Assembly: GCA_964425215.1 (NCBI GenBank) | Contig: CAYRLW010000039.1 | Span: 1 to 37,339 of the forward strand | DNA length: 37,339 bases | Reading direction: 5' to 3' | Origin: CAYRLW01 sp964425215 | Lineage (GTDB): Bacteria > Spirochaetota > Spirochaetia > Treponematales > Breznakiellaceae | In this document: positions 7,593 to 16,176 of the stretch, in pieces | How positions within the stretch are numbered: position 1 is the stretch's first letter | Layout: every line of letters starts with the position of its first letter | Position numbers and translations under genes: made by a program | The notes under the pieces: model-generated | What the model was told of the DNA's origin: nothing | Database searches by the model: none | What the model saw: the letters and a program-made list of their open reading frames with translations, nothing else

Positions 7593-8327
7593 ATGCGATT
7601 AGAAGGAAAAAAGGCCCTTATCACAGGGGCATCCCGGGGAATAGGCCGGGCGATTACGGACCGATTCATCGCCGAGGGGGCAGAGGTTTGGGGCCTGGGA
7701 ACCAAAGAACCCGCAGACCTGGGGGACCGTGTAAACGCTGCCCAAGGGCGGCTCCACTGGATCGTCGCGGATGTGGGGAACCTAGCGGAACTGGAATCGA
7801 TCATCGATCGATTCCAAAAAGAGGCCCTGGGATTTGATATCCTGGTCAATAACGCGGGGATTACTAAGGACGGTTTGGCGTTCCGCATGAGTCTGGAGGA
7901 CTTTCAGAGGGTGTTGGACGTAAACCTGACCGGGGCGTTTTTAATTGCTCGAACCGTGGGTCGGGAAATGATACGCCGCAAAGCGGGGTCCATTATCAAC
8001 ATGTCCAGCGTGGTGGGAATCCATGGGAACGGCGGACAGGCTAATTACGCGGCCAGCAAGGCGGGGCTTATCGGGTTGACCAAAAGCTTAGCCCAGGAAG
8101 TCGCCAGCCGGGGAGTCAGAGTTAACGCCATAGCCCCCGGGTATATCGTCACCGATATGACCGATGCGATCAACGAGGCGGCTAAAGAAAAATTGATCGA
8201 GCACATCCCCCTAAAGCGGTTGGGGAAGGCTGAGGATATCGCCAATATGGCGTTGTTTTTAGCTAGCGACGAGGCAACGTATATTACGGGACAAGTTTTT
8301 GCCGTCGACGGCGGTATGTTTATTTAA
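7593..8327 (+). CDS. fabG: 3-oxoacyl-ACP reductase
   Basis: A 244-residue short-chain dehydrogenase. Residues 12-18 (TGASRGIG) form the NADP-binding glycine motif and NNAG is present. The catalytic Ser139, Tyr152 and Lys156 have the usual spacing (SSVVG, then YAASK). The C-terminus ends in DGGMFI, typical of FabG. It reduces the beta-keto group after each condensation. It lies 20 bp after fabD with an AAGGA-type ribosome site and is followed at once by fabF. Many SDRs look alike, but its place between fabD and fabF makes FabG nearly certain. Confidence 0.96.
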   Translation: MRLEGKKALITGASRGIGRAITDRFIAEGAEVWGLGTKEPADLGDRVNAAQGRLHWIVADVGNLAELESIIDRFQKEALGFDILVNNAGITKDGLAFRMSLEDFQRVLDVNLTGAFLIARTVGREMIRRKAGSIINMSSVVGIHGNGGQANYAASKAGLIGLTKSLAQEVASRGVRVNAIAPGYIVTDMTDAINEAAKEKLIEHIPLKRLGKAEDIANMALFLASDEATYITGQVFAVDGGMFI

Positions 8328-8338
8328 TGGAGGACAGA

Positions 8339-9610
8339 ATGAATAAACGGGTCGTGGTAACCGGCATGGGCGTTATTTCACCCATCGGAAATTCCATCGA
8401 GGAATTTGAGGCCGCCCTTAAGGCAGGGAAAAGCGGTGTCAGTAAAATAACCAGTTTTGATACCGCCGAGTTTGACGTAAAAATCGCGGGGGAAGTAAAA
8501 AATTTCGATCCTACCCTTTGGATCGATCGAAAAGAAGCCCGAAAAATGGGCCGATTCACCCAATTCGCCGTTGCCGCCGCCGCTCAGGCTATGGATCAAG
8601 CCAAATTAGTGGATCCGCCAAAATCGGAGGGCGAAAAAAGACAATTAAAGTGCGACCCCGAAAAAACGGGAGTCGTTATTGGCAACGGGATCGGGGGTTT
8701 TGAAATTGTGGAAGAATCTTTCCGGAAACTGATTTCCGCGGGCCCCAAACGGATACCCCCCCTCACCGTTCCCCTTATGATAGGGAACGAAGCGGCGGGA
8801 AACATCTCCATGATCTACGGGACCCACGGCCCCGCGTTTACCCAGGTAACCGCCTGCGCTTCGGGGACCGACGCCCTGGGACAGGCCCTAGACCTGATCC
8901 GTTCGGGCCGCTGTGACGTGGTAATCGCCGGGGGGACCGAAGCGGCCATCGTACCCTTCGCTATCGCGGGTTTCCAAATGCTCAAAGCCCTTTCGACCAA
9001 ACGGAACGATGAACCGGAAAAAGCCAGCAGGCCCTTTGACACGGACCGGGACGGGTTCGTAATGGGAGAAGGGGCCGGAATTCTCATTTTAGAGAGCGAG
9101 GAACACGCCAAAAAACGGGGCGCGAATATTATCGTGGAATTCGCTGGCTACGGGGCCTCGGCGGACGCGTATCACATTACCGCCCCGGACCCCACCGGAG
9201 AGGGTGGAGCCTTAGCCATAAAACTGGCGCTGAAGGACGCGGGCGTAAAACCCCAGGAGGTCCAATATTACAACGCCCACGGAACTTCCACGGAGATCAA
9301 CGACCCCACGGAAACGAAGATGATCAAAATCGCCTTTGGGGACCACGCGTATAAAATGAAGATTTCCAGCACCAAGAGTATGACTGGCCACTGTATCGCC
9401 GGTGGAGGCGCTATAGAAGCTATAGCGTCGATCCTGGCGATTCGGGATGGGTTTTATCCCCCCACGATTAACCTGGACAATCCGGATCCCCAGTGCGACT
9501 TGGACTATGTGCCCAATAAGGTTCAATACGGGTCCATCCAGGTAACCGCGTCGGGTTCCCTGGGTTTTGGAGGTCACAACGGGGTGGTAGTCTTTAGGAA
9601 GTATGCATGA
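8339..9610 (+). CDS. fabF: 3-oxoacyl-ACP synthase II (KAS II)
   Basis: A 423-residue elongating condensing enzyme. Catalytic residues are Cys173 (TACASGTDALG), His314 (NAHGTSTEIND) and His351 (STKSMTGHCIAGGG), the last with CIAGGG in place of the commoner LLGAAG. I place the start at the ATG at 8339 because a GGAGG lies 5 nt upstream and the protein then begins MNKRVVVTGMGVISPIG, as FabF proteins do. An upstream ATG at 8327 would overlap both the fabG stop and this ribosome site. The stop overlaps the fabZ start (ATGA). Confidence 0.96.
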   Translation: MNKRVVVTGMGVISPIGNSIEEFEAALKAGKSGVSKITSFDTAEFDVKIAGEVKNFDPTLWIDRKEARKMGRFTQFAVAAAAQAMDQAKLVDPPKSEGEKRQLKCDPEKTGVVIGNGIGGFEIVEESFRKLISAGPKRIPPLTVPLMIGNEAAGNISMIYGTHGPAFTQVTACASGTDALGQALDLIRSGRCDVVIAGGTEAAIVPFAIAGFQMLKALSTKRNDEPEKASRPFDTDRDGFVMGEGAGILILESEEHAKKRGANIIVEFAGYGASADAYHITAPDPTGEGGALAIKLALKDAGVKPQEVQYYNAHGTSTEINDPTETKMIKIAFGDHAYKMKISSTKSMTGHCIAGGGAIEAIASILAIRDGFYPPTINLDNPDPQCDLDYVPNKVQYGSIQVTASGSLGFGGHNGVVVFRKYA

Positions 9611-10083
9611 ACGGAACGGATGTAGGGAAGAACGAAATGGAAGAGCTTTTACCCCATCGAGCTCCCTTCCTTTTTGTGGATGTCATCGACGAAACCTCTA
9701 AAGAACGGATCGTAGCCCGCCATGTGTACACGGAGAAGGAATTCTTTTTTCCCGGCCATTTTCCCCAGTATCCCGTGGTTCCGGGGGTTATTTTAATCGA
9801 AACCATGGCCCAAGCCGGGGGAGCGGGACTACGGAAGCTGGGAGTTCTGGGGGGAGACGCCCTCTTTTTTCTCGCCACGGTCGATAAGGCTAAATTCCGC
9901 CGCCAGGTTCGCCCGGGCGAAGAGGTTCGGTTGGAGATAGAAAACCTGCGGGTATCGGGTAAAATGATTAAACAGGCGGGGAAGGCCTACGTGGGTTCCG
10001 AGCTAGCCGCCGAAGCCGAGTGGCTCTGTTTAGTCAGTAGCGCCGATTCGGTGGCTCCCTCCGGGGCCTCAAAACAACAATAG
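9607..10083 (+). CDS. fabZ: 3-hydroxyacyl-ACP dehydratase
   Basis: A 158-residue hot-dog-fold dehydratase. LPHRAPFLFVD, FFPGHFPQYPVVPGV and IETMAQAGG are standard FabZ blocks, with His51 and Glu65 spaced 14 residues apart as in characterised FabZ. It removes water from 3-hydroxyacyl-ACP before the enoyl reductase step. The start overlaps the fabF stop by four bases. The C-terminal 15 residues (about VSSADSVAPSGASKQQ) are low-complexity and extra. No FabA or FabM-like isomerase is nearby, so unsaturated fatty acids, if made, need genes outside the window. Confidence 0.94.
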   Translation: MNGTDVGKNEMEELLPHRAPFLFVDVIDETSKERIVARHVYTEKEFFFPGHFPQYPVVPGVILIETMAQAGGAGLRKLGVLGGDALFFLATVDKAKFRRQVRPGEEVRLEIENLRVSGKMIKQAGKAYVGSELAAEAEWLCLVSSADSVAPSGASKQQ

Positions 10084-10087
10084 GGCA

Positions 10088-10113
10088 CCTCTAATAACTG
10101 AAGTTTTTAGAGG
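10088..10113 (+). promoter_or_regulatory. Intercistronic hairpin between fabZ and fabV
   Basis: CCTCTAATAACT (10088-10099) pairs with AGTTTTTAGAGG (10102-10113) with one mismatch around a two-base gap. It is the only sizeable gap (49 bp) inside the early operon. No T-tract follows, so it is more likely an mRNA processing or stability element than a terminator. Confidence 0.5.
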
Positions 10114-10132
10114 CCCCCAATAGGAGAATTCC

Positions 10133-11383
10133 ATGCAAATAAAACCGATGATCCGTAATAATATCTGCCTTAATAGCCATCCCAAGGGGTGCGCAACCAT
10201 GGTGCGGAACCAAATTGCCTACGTGCGGGAACATGTGGCGGGGGGTAAAAGCCCCCTGGAAGCCCGGAGCGCCGCGGCGGCGGGAACGCCCAAATTGGCC
10301 CTGGTACTGGGGTGTTCCACGGGGTACGGTTTGGCAAGCCGGATCGGTGTAGCTTTTGGGTACGGAGCCGCCACGGTAGGGGTTTCCTTTGAAAAGGCCG
10401 GGACGGCTACCAAGCCCGGAACCCCGGGCTGGTACGATAACCTGGCCTTCGACGCCGAGGCCGCTAAAGCGGGCCTAGCGGCCAAAACCTTAGACGGGGA
10501 CGCCTTTTCCAACGAAATGAAGACCCAGGTTATCGCCGCGCTTAAGGAGGTGGCGGCCCAGGGGGGAATAAAACCCCAGGTAGACCTGATCGTCTATTCC
10601 CTCGCTTCCCCCGTCAGGACAGACCCCCGGGACGGGATCATGTACCGGTCGGTCATCAAGCCCATCGGGGCGGCCTACTCGGGGAAAACCATGGACATGC
10701 TGACCGGAAAAATCTCCATTGCCAGCGCCGAACCGGCCACGGAAGAAGAGATTGCCCATACGGTAAAGGTCATGGGTGGGGAGGACTGGGAACTGTGGAT
10801 CGATGCGCTGGAAGCGGCGGGACTCCTGGCTCCCAAGGTTCGAACCGTGGCGTACACGTACCTGGGACCGGAACTTTCCTGGGCTATTTATAAAAACGGA
10901 ACCATCGGCCGGGCGAAGGAACACTTGGAAAAAACCTCCCATACCCTTAACAACCGGCTCTCTAAAACCGGAGGAGCAGCGTGGGTATCGGTGAACAAGG
11001 CCCTGGTAACCCGGGCCAGCGCGGTTATCCCCATCATTCCCCTGTATATCTCCAGTCTATTCAAGGTGATGAAAGAAAAGGGCCTTCACGAAGGGTGCAT
11101 AGAACAGATAAGTCGCCTCTACCGGGACCGTCTGTACACGCCCACGGCGGCCCAGGACCCGAAAAAGGTAAGCGTGGATTCGGAACGCCGCATCCGGATA
11201 GACGACTGGGAAATGCGGGAGGATGTACAGCGGGAAACCAAAGAGCGGATGGATAAAATAAACGAGGAAAACCTCTTCCAACTGGCCGACGTGGAGGGTT
11301 TTAAGCACGATTTTCTGGAAGCCCACGGCTTTGATGTCCCCGGAGTGGACTACGAAGCGGATGTGGATCCCTCGGGCATTTAA
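10133..11383 (+). CDS. fabV: Trans-2-enoyl-CoA/ACP reductase, FabV/Ter family
   Basis: A 416-residue NADH-dependent enoyl reductase. The N-terminus (KPMIRNNICLNSHPKGC), nucleotide-binding segment (LGCSTGYGLASR, about 60-70), YSLASPVRTDP (155-165) and KVMGGEDWE are very like T. denticola Ter as I remember it. The FabV Tyr-x8-Lys pair is Tyr253 and Lys262 in YKNGTIGRAK. AGGAG lies 8 nt before the start. Ter was described as reducing crotonyl-CoA; its position inside a full fatty-acid operon with no fabI, fabK or fabL suggests that here it serves as the enoyl-ACP reductase of elongation. The extra loop at 33-52 (HVAGGKSPLEARSAAAA) is slightly variable in the family. Confidence 0.95.
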   Translation: MQIKPMIRNNICLNSHPKGCATMVRNQIAYVREHVAGGKSPLEARSAAAAGTPKLALVLGCSTGYGLASRIGVAFGYGAATVGVSFEKAGTATKPGTPGWYDNLAFDAEAAKAGLAAKTLDGDAFSNEMKTQVIAALKEVAAQGGIKPQVDLIVYSLASPVRTDPRDGIMYRSVIKPIGAAYSGKTMDMLTGKISIASAEPATEEEIAHTVKVMGGEDWELWIDALEAAGLLAPKVRTVAYTYLGPELSWAIYKNGTIGRAKEHLEKTSHTLNNRLSKTGGAAWVSVNKALVTRASAVIPIIPLYISSLFKVMKEKGLHEGCIEQISRLYRDRLYTPTAAQDPKKVSVDSERRIRIDDWEMREDVQRETKERMDKINEENLFQLADVEGFKHDFLEAHGFDVPGVDYEADVDPSGI

Positions 11384-11394
11384 TAGGAGTAGCC

Positions 11395-11925
11395 ATGGAC
11401 GATCGAACGATATTAACGTTAATAGACAAATTTAGTTCCGGACAACTGGTGGAGCTGGAGCTGGACGAAGGGCCCTTACACCTGGTGCTTCGCAAAGAAA
11501 GCGCCGTGGTGCACCGCCCCGTGGCGGTAGCCCCGGTTTCCCCGGGTCCCGTACCTTTAGCCCCTGTTCCCGGATTTGGCGCCCCCGGAGCGGGAGGACC
11601 AAACGGCCCATCGACCCCACCGATCGCCCCGGAAGCCCCCATCCATTTGGGTCTTCCGGCCCACATCGATACGGCCGCCGAAGGGGCCGAGCTTATCACC
11701 AGTCCCATCGTGGCGACCTTTTACCGGTCCCCGGGGCCCGACGCTCCGGCCTTTGTGGAAAAGGGAAGCAGGGTTAAGGCGGGACAGACGATCTGCATTC
11801 TGGAGGCCATGAAAATGATGAACCACCTGGAAGCGGAGTTTGATTGCGAAATTCTATCGGTAAAAGCGGAGAACGGCTCCCTGGTCGAGTACGGACAGCC
11901 CCTGTTCGAAGTCAAACGGCTGTAA
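11395..11925 (+). CDS. accB: Acetyl-CoA carboxylase biotin carboxyl carrier protein
   Basis: A 176-residue carrier. The N-terminal 40 residues are a helical and strand region typical of bacterial BCCP. They are followed by a Pro/Ala/Gly-rich mobile linker (about 45-90) and a C-terminal biotinyl domain starting at ITSPIVATFYRSP. The biotin acceptor is Lys140 in EAMKMMN. The protein shuttles carboxybiotin between AccC and AccD/AccA. An AGGAG ribosome site lies 6 nt before the ATG, 11 bp after fabV. All four carboxylase subunits follow one another here, which allows balanced synthesis. Confidence 0.96.
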   Translation: MDDRTILTLIDKFSSGQLVELELDEGPLHLVLRKESAVVHRPVAVAPVSPGPVPLAPVPGFGAPGAGGPNGPSTPPIAPEAPIHLGLPAHIDTAAEGAELITSPIVATFYRSPGPDAPAFVEKGSRVKAGQTICILEAMKMMNHLEAEFDCEILSVKAENGSLVEYGQPLFEVKRL

Positions 11926-11937
11926 CGGAGCTGACCG

Positions 11938-13269
11938 GTGATACAACGCCTTCTTATCGCGAACCGCGGCGAAATAGCGGTCCGTGTCATCAGAACCTGC
12001 CGAGAAATGGGAATCGAAACCGTGGCGGTCTATTCCACCGCCGATAAGGACAATCTGCACGTCCGTCTGGCCGATAAGGCCATCTGCATCGGCCCCCCCG
12101 CTTCGGCAAAGAGTTATTTGGTCCGGGAAAATCTAATTATGGCGGCCCTCCGTTCTTCCTGCCAAGCCATCCATCCGGGGGTCGGTTTTCTATCGGAAAA
12201 CGCCGATTTTGCCCGGGCGGTAAAAAAGGAAGGATTGATTTTTATCGGTCCCGATCCGGAGGTCATCGACCTTTTGGGCGATAAGGTCCAGGCCCGGAAT
12301 ACGGCGAAAAAATACGGCCTTCCCATTACCCCGGGAACCGAGGGGGCCGTCTCGGACAGCGCGAAAGCCGTGGCCGCCGCGGAAAAGCTGGGATACCCGG
12401 TCATCATAAAGGCCGCCGCCGGCGGGGGCGGCAAGGGTATGCGCATCGTCCGATCCTCCGCCGAGCTACCGGAAAATTTAGCCATCGCCAGCCGGGAAGC
12501 GGAGGCGAACTTTGCCGACGGAACGGTCTTTATAGAACGGTATCTGGAAAACCCCCGGCACGTGGAACTACAAATTATCGCTGACGGAAACGGAAACGTG
12601 GCGGTCCTGGGAGAACGGGACTGTTCGGTCCAAAAACGGCATCAAAAGTTGATAGAAGAAAGCCCTTCCCCGGGGGTGGACGACGATATGCGCCGTCGCA
12701 TGGCCGAGGGGGCGGTTCGAATGTTCCGGGAATTGGGGTACCAGGGTGCTGGAACCATCGAATTCCTCGTGTCGGGCAAGGATTTCTATTTTATGGAGGT
12801 CAACGCCCGGGTACAGGTGGAACATCCGGTCAGCGAATACGTAACCGGCGTTGATATCATCAGGCAACAGATTCTTGCCTGTACCGAAGGGCGGCTTGAG
12901 CTGGATCCCCAAGGTGTCACCATAAACGGTTGGTCCATAGAATGCCGTATCAACGCCCTTACCCCCGGAACAATCAGCCGGTTGGACGTGCCTGGAGGGC
13001 CGGGGGTCCGCTGGGATTCCTTCCTCTACAACGGCTGTACCGTTCCCCCCCACTACGATTCCATGGTTGGGAAACTTATCGTCCACGGACCGACTCGGGA
13101 ACGGGCGTTGGCCAGGATGGACAGGGCCCTGGGGGAACTATCCATAGAAGGCATAAAAACCAACGCCCAGCAACAACGGTGGATTATCAACCATCCCAAA
13201 TTCCGCTCCGGGGACTTTGGCACGGCCTATTACGCCGAAATTGAAAAGGAGGTGGAACATGTCCGCTGA
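11938..13269 (+). CDS. accC: Acetyl-CoA carboxylase biotin carboxylase subunit
   Basis: A 443-residue ATP-grasp enzyme that carboxylates the biotin on AccB. It begins IQRLLIANRGEIAVRVIRTC, the standard opening, from a GTG codon at 11938 with GGAG 8 nt upstream. The glycine-rich ATP loop is AAAGGGGKGMRIV (about 160-172), followed by the carboxylase blocks ERDCSVQKRHQKLIEE and MEVNARVQVEHPVSE. The length matches the family. The end overlaps accD by 11 bp. Confidence 0.97.
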   Translation: MIQRLLIANRGEIAVRVIRTCREMGIETVAVYSTADKDNLHVRLADKAICIGPPASAKSYLVRENLIMAALRSSCQAIHPGVGFLSENADFARAVKKEGLIFIGPDPEVIDLLGDKVQARNTAKKYGLPITPGTEGAVSDSAKAVAAAEKLGYPVIIKAAAGGGGKGMRIVRSSAELPENLAIASREAEANFADGTVFIERYLENPRHVELQIIADGNGNVAVLGERDCSVQKRHQKLIEESPSPGVDDDMRRRMAEGAVRMFRELGYQGAGTIEFLVSGKDFYFMEVNARVQVEHPVSEYVTGVDIIRQQILACTEGRLELDPQGVTINGWSIECRINALTPGTISRLDVPGGPGVRWDSFLYNGCTVPPHYDSMVGKLIVHGPTRERALARMDRALGELSIEGIKTNAQQQRWIINHPKFRSGDFGTAYYAEIEKEVEHVR

Positions 13270-14044
13270 AAGCGTACCCTGTCCATCCTGCGGGGCGACC
13301 CACGATCAACAAACCATCGACAGCGCCTTAAAAACCTGTCCTTCCTGCGGGTACCACTATCGGATGGAACCGATGGAACGGATTGCCTATATCGCCGACC
13401 CTGGCAGTTTTGTCGAATTTTCCGCCAACCTACGGTCCCTTAATCCCATCGATCTGGCGGGGTACGAGGAAAAGCTTTCGGAGGCGGAAAAAAAGGCCCG
13501 CATGAAGGAAGCGGTTATCACCGGGACCTGTACCATCGAAAGCAAAAAAGTGGTGTTGGGCCTTATGTCCTTTACCTTTATGGGGGGGTCCATGGGGTCC
13601 GTGGTGGGCGAAAAGGTTAGCCGGGCCCTTTTAAAGGGGGCGGATGAAAAATTACCCGTTATCATCTACACCACCTCCGGGGGAGCCCGGATGCAGGAGG
13701 GGATCTTTTCCCTTATGCAGATGGCCAAAACCGCCAGCGCCGCCGCCGAGTTGGATAAGGCCGGGGTACCTTTTTTTATCGTACTCTGCGATCCCACCAC
13801 CGGCGGGGTTACCGCCAGCTTTGCCATGCTCGCCGACGTGACCCTGGCGGAACCGGGGGCCCTTATCGGCTTCGCTGGGCCCCGGGTCATTGAAGGAACG
13901 ATACGACAGAAATTACCCGAAGGATTTCAGAAGGCGGAATTTCAGCTAGAAAAGGGATTTGTGGACCGCATTGTTCCGCGAAAGGAACAACGGGCCTTGC
14001 TATCCCGGCTTATCGATCTGCATACCTGCGGGTGTGGCGCCTAA
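13259..14044 (+). CDS. accD: Acetyl-CoA carboxylase carboxyltransferase subunit beta
   Basis: A 261-residue subunit that, with AccA, transfers the carboxyl group from biotin to acetyl-CoA. The N-terminus holds a four-cysteine zinc ribbon, CPSC near residues 7-10 and CPSC near 27-30. The carboxyltransferase core includes SFTFMGGSMGSVVGEK, TTSGGARMQEG and GFAGPRVIEGTIRQKLPEGFQ. I start it at the ATG at 13259, which has AAGGAGG just upstream, rather than an in-frame start at 13217. That leaves an 11-bp overlap with accC. It is a little shorter than the E. coli protein. Confidence 0.96.
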   Translation: MSAESVPCPSCGATHDQQTIDSALKTCPSCGYHYRMEPMERIAYIADPGSFVEFSANLRSLNPIDLAGYEEKLSEAEKKARMKEAVITGTCTIESKKVVLGLMSFTFMGGSMGSVVGEKVSRALLKGADEKLPVIIYTTSGGARMQEGIFSLMQMAKTASAAAELDKAGVPFFIVLCDPTTGGVTASFAMLADVTLAEPGALIGFAGPRVIEGTIRQKLPEGFQKAEFQLEKGFVDRIVPRKEQRALLSRLIDLHTCGCGA

Positions 14045-14063
14045 AAAAAAGCGAGGAATGAGC

Positions 14064-14993
14064 ATGCCCAATACGGACAAACTGGCTAAAAAGCTCCAGG
14101 AACTAAAAAAATTAGCCGAAGAATCGGGCCTTGACGTGGCGGAGGAGCTATCCCAGCTGGAAACGAAGGTTAAAACCGCCTCCCGATCCGAACAGGTATG
14201 GAAACGGGTAGAACTAGCCCGACATCCCGATCGGCCCTACGCGCTGGACTATATTGAACGGATTTTTGACGATTTTATAGAACTCCATGGGGATAGGTAC
14301 TTTGCCGATGATCCGGCTATTGTAGGGGGTCTGGGTTTTTTGAACGGCCGACCCGTTACTGTTATAGCCAATCAAAAGGGACGGACCCTCAAGGAAAATA
14401 TCTTTCGCAACCACGGGATGGCCAACCCGGAGGGATACCGAAAGGCCCTGCGTTTGGCTAAGCAGGCGGAAAAATTCCACCGGCCCATCGTTACCTTTGT
14501 GGACACCTCGGGGGCCTACCCGGGGTTGGGGGCGGAAGAACGGGGCATTGGTGAAGCCATAGCCCGGAACCTCCGGGAGTTTAGCCAGCTTAAGACTCCC
14601 ATCGTTTGCGTCATCATCGGCGAAGGCGGTTCCGGCGGGGCCCTGGGAATTTGTGTGGGCGATAAGATCTATATGTTGGAAAACGCCGTGTATTCGGTCA
14701 TCAGCCCCGAGGGGTGCGCATCCATACTTCTGCGAGATTCGACCAAGGCCAAGGACGCGGCGGCCATGCTCCGGATCACCAGCACGGACCTGCTAGATTT
14801 TAAGGTGGTCAACGGGCTTATCGACGAACCAGAGGGGGGGGCCCATACGGATAAGGACGGGGCGGCGCAAAAGATCAAAGAAGTCCTGGTACGGGAATTG
14901 GACGACCTTTGCTCCCGAAACCCCTCGGTCCTGGTTCGCTATAGAAATCTAAAAATTCGAAAAATCGGTCATTGGAACGAAGGGACCGAATAA
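14064..14993 (+). CDS. accA: Acetyl-CoA carboxylase carboxyltransferase subunit alpha
   Basis: A 309-residue partner of AccD. An N-terminal coiled helix (LAKKLQELKKLAEESG) leads into the crotonase-like core: LHGDRYFADDPAIVGG, KGRTLKENIFRNHGMANPEG, FVDTSGAYPGLGAEERG and IGEGGSGGALGI. The ATG at 14064 is preferred because GAGG (14053-14056) is 7 nt upstream; the ATG two codons earlier is too close to it. This is the last gene of the operon, followed by inverted repeats that may end transcription. Confidence 0.96.
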   Translation: MPNTDKLAKKLQELKKLAEESGLDVAEELSQLETKVKTASRSEQVWKRVELARHPDRPYALDYIERIFDDFIELHGDRYFADDPAIVGGLGFLNGRPVTVIANQKGRTLKENIFRNHGMANPEGYRKALRLAKQAEKFHRPIVTFVDTSGAYPGLGAEERGIGEAIARNLREFSQLKTPIVCVIIGEGGSGGALGICVGDKIYMLENAVYSVISPEGCASILLRDSTKAKDAAAMLRITSTDLLDFKVVNGLIDEPEGGAHTDKDGAAQKIKEVLVRELDDLCSRNPSVLVRYRNLKIRKIGHWNEGTE

Positions 14994-15004
14994 GCACGCT
15001 TATC

Positions 15005-15079
15005 CCGCGACTTAAAAGATTCGCGGTACAGGCTGATTCTCCCGATGGGACCCGGTTTTTCTCCCCTGAAGAGCCGGGT
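15005..15079 (+). terminator. Inverted repeats after accA, probable operon end
   Basis: Two stem-loops lie in the 142-bp gap after accA: CCGCGA pairs with TCGCGG (15005-15010 with 15021-15026), and ACCCGG pairs with CCGGGT (15050-15055 with 15074-15079) across an 18-nt loop. The second is followed by a pyrimidine-rich CTCTACTTTTACT. Neither is a textbook intrinsic terminator, but their place at the end of a ten-gene operon supports the role. Confidence 0.5.
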
Positions 15080-15100
15080 TCTCTACTTTTACTCCCCCAA

Positions 15101-15129
15101 TTGCCCTTTTACGGTTAATTTCTTATACT
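15101..15129 (+). promoter_or_regulatory. Promoter of the CDF gene, predicted leaderless
   Basis: TTGCCC (15101-15106), a 17-nt spacer and TATACT (15124-15129). Exactly six C residues follow, then the ATG at 15136. Transcription should start at or beside the ATG, and there is no room for a Shine-Dalgarno sequence. Confidence 0.65.
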
Positions 15130-15135
15130 CCCCCC

Positions 15136-16176
15136 ATGCAAGTAAGCACGGACAGTTCAAATAGTCGTATCGATATTATCCGGACCGCCTCTCTGATCGC
15201 GTTGATTGGGAACGCGATTTTGGCAACCCTTAAAATCGTCGTGGGTAACCTGGCGGGAAGTCTCGCAGTGGTGGGGGACGGCATCGACTCTTCCACCGAC
15301 GTGGCTATCGCTATCATGTCACTTTTTGTGGCGGGCATTATTTCCCGGCCCGCCGACCAGGGGCACCCCTGGGGTCACGGCCGGGCGGAAACCATGGCCA
15401 CTACCATCCTGGCGTTTATTCTTTTTTTTGCCGGGGGCCAGCTAATCCTTAACGCCCTGGATACGATTTTATCCAAAAAAGAAATACCCATTCCCGCCGC
15501 CCCAGCCCTCATGGTGACCATCGGTTCCATCGCCGGGAAAGTAGCCCTGGCCTACAGCCAGTTTTTCCTGGGAAAAAAGGCCTCCTCCGCCATGCTGACC
15601 GCCAACGGTAAAAACATGCTCACAGACGTGATGATTTCATCCGGAGTTTTACTGGGCGTTGGGGCGTCCATATTGTTCCGCGTAGGGCTCATCGATTCCA
15701 TAGTCGCCGTGGCCGTAGGAATTTGGGTTATCAAAACTTCCATCGGTATTTTTTTGGAAGTAAACGTGGAATTGATGGATGGAACCGATGATACGGGCCC
15801 CTATTCGATGGTTTTTGAAGCGGTCCGTTCGATACCGGGGGCGGGAAACCCCCACCGGACCCGGATGCGGAAAATCGCTGGGCTTTGGGACATCGATATC
15901 GATATAGAGGTGGACCCCCATTTAACCATCCGGGAAGCCCACCATATCGCCACGGAGGTGGAACGGGCGATTAAGGCCTCCGTCGACGGGGTGTACGATA
16001 TCATGGTCCACGTGGAACCCGCCGGAGAGGGGGAGAATCATAACGAAGGGTACGGCCTTTCGGAGGCCGGCATGTCTGCGGCCAGCGGTTCCGCGGGTGG
16101 CATGCCCACGGTTGGCGGTTCCGCAGTCGGCATGTCCACCCCCGGTATTTCGGAAAAAAAATCTAAAACTCTATAA
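15136..16176 (+). CDS. Cation diffusion facilitator transporter, possibly manganese or iron type
   Basis: A 346-residue inner-membrane metal/proton antiporter with about six helices in the first 215 residues and a cytoplasmic dimer domain (about 220-300, DIDIDIEVDPHLTIREAHHIATEVERAI). Metal residues in TM2 read DSSTD, giving Asp-xxx-Asp, and in TM5 NMLTD, giving Asn-xxx-Asp. Zinc CDFs usually have His-xxx-Asp; mixed Asp/Asn sites are associated with manganese or iron export (MntE-like), so zinc is less likely. The C-terminal tail (about 305-346) is Gly/Ser-rich with a 10-residue repeat. No Shine-Dalgarno is present; a -10 box lies 6 nt upstream. The 3' end overlaps the convergent gene at 16163 by 14 bp. 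Confidence 0.88.
   Translation: MQVSTDSSNSRIDIIRTASLIALIGNAILATLKIVVGNLAGSLAVVGDGIDSSTDVAIAIMSLFVAGIISRPADQGHPWGHGRAETMATTILAFILFFAGGQLILNALDTILSKKEIPIPAAPALMVTIGSIAGKVALAYSQFFLGKKASSAMLTANGKNMLTDVMISSGVLLGVGASILFRVGLIDSIVAVAVGIWVIKTSIGIFLEVNVELMDGTDDTGPYSMVFEAVRSIPGAGNPHRTRMRKIAGLWDIDIDIEVDPHLTIREAHHIATEVERAIKASVDGVYDIMVHVEPAGEGENHNEGYGLSEAGMSAASGSAGGMPTVGGSAVGMSTPGISEKKSKTL
16069..16145 (+). repeat. 30-bp tandem repeat inside the CDF C-terminal tail
   Basis: Two 30-bp units starting GGCATG (16069 and 16099) and a partial third (16129) encode GMSAASGSAG, GMPTVGGSAV and GMSTPG. The repeat is in frame, so copy changes would alter only tail length. Confidence 0.75.

Noticed and set aside
12568..13086. 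172-codon open frame antisense to accC
   Set aside because: A shadow of the GC-rich accC coding strand; accC carries all expected motifs.
15005..15079. tRNA gene after accA
   Set aside because: The hairpins do not form a cloverleaf and there is no T-arm consensus.
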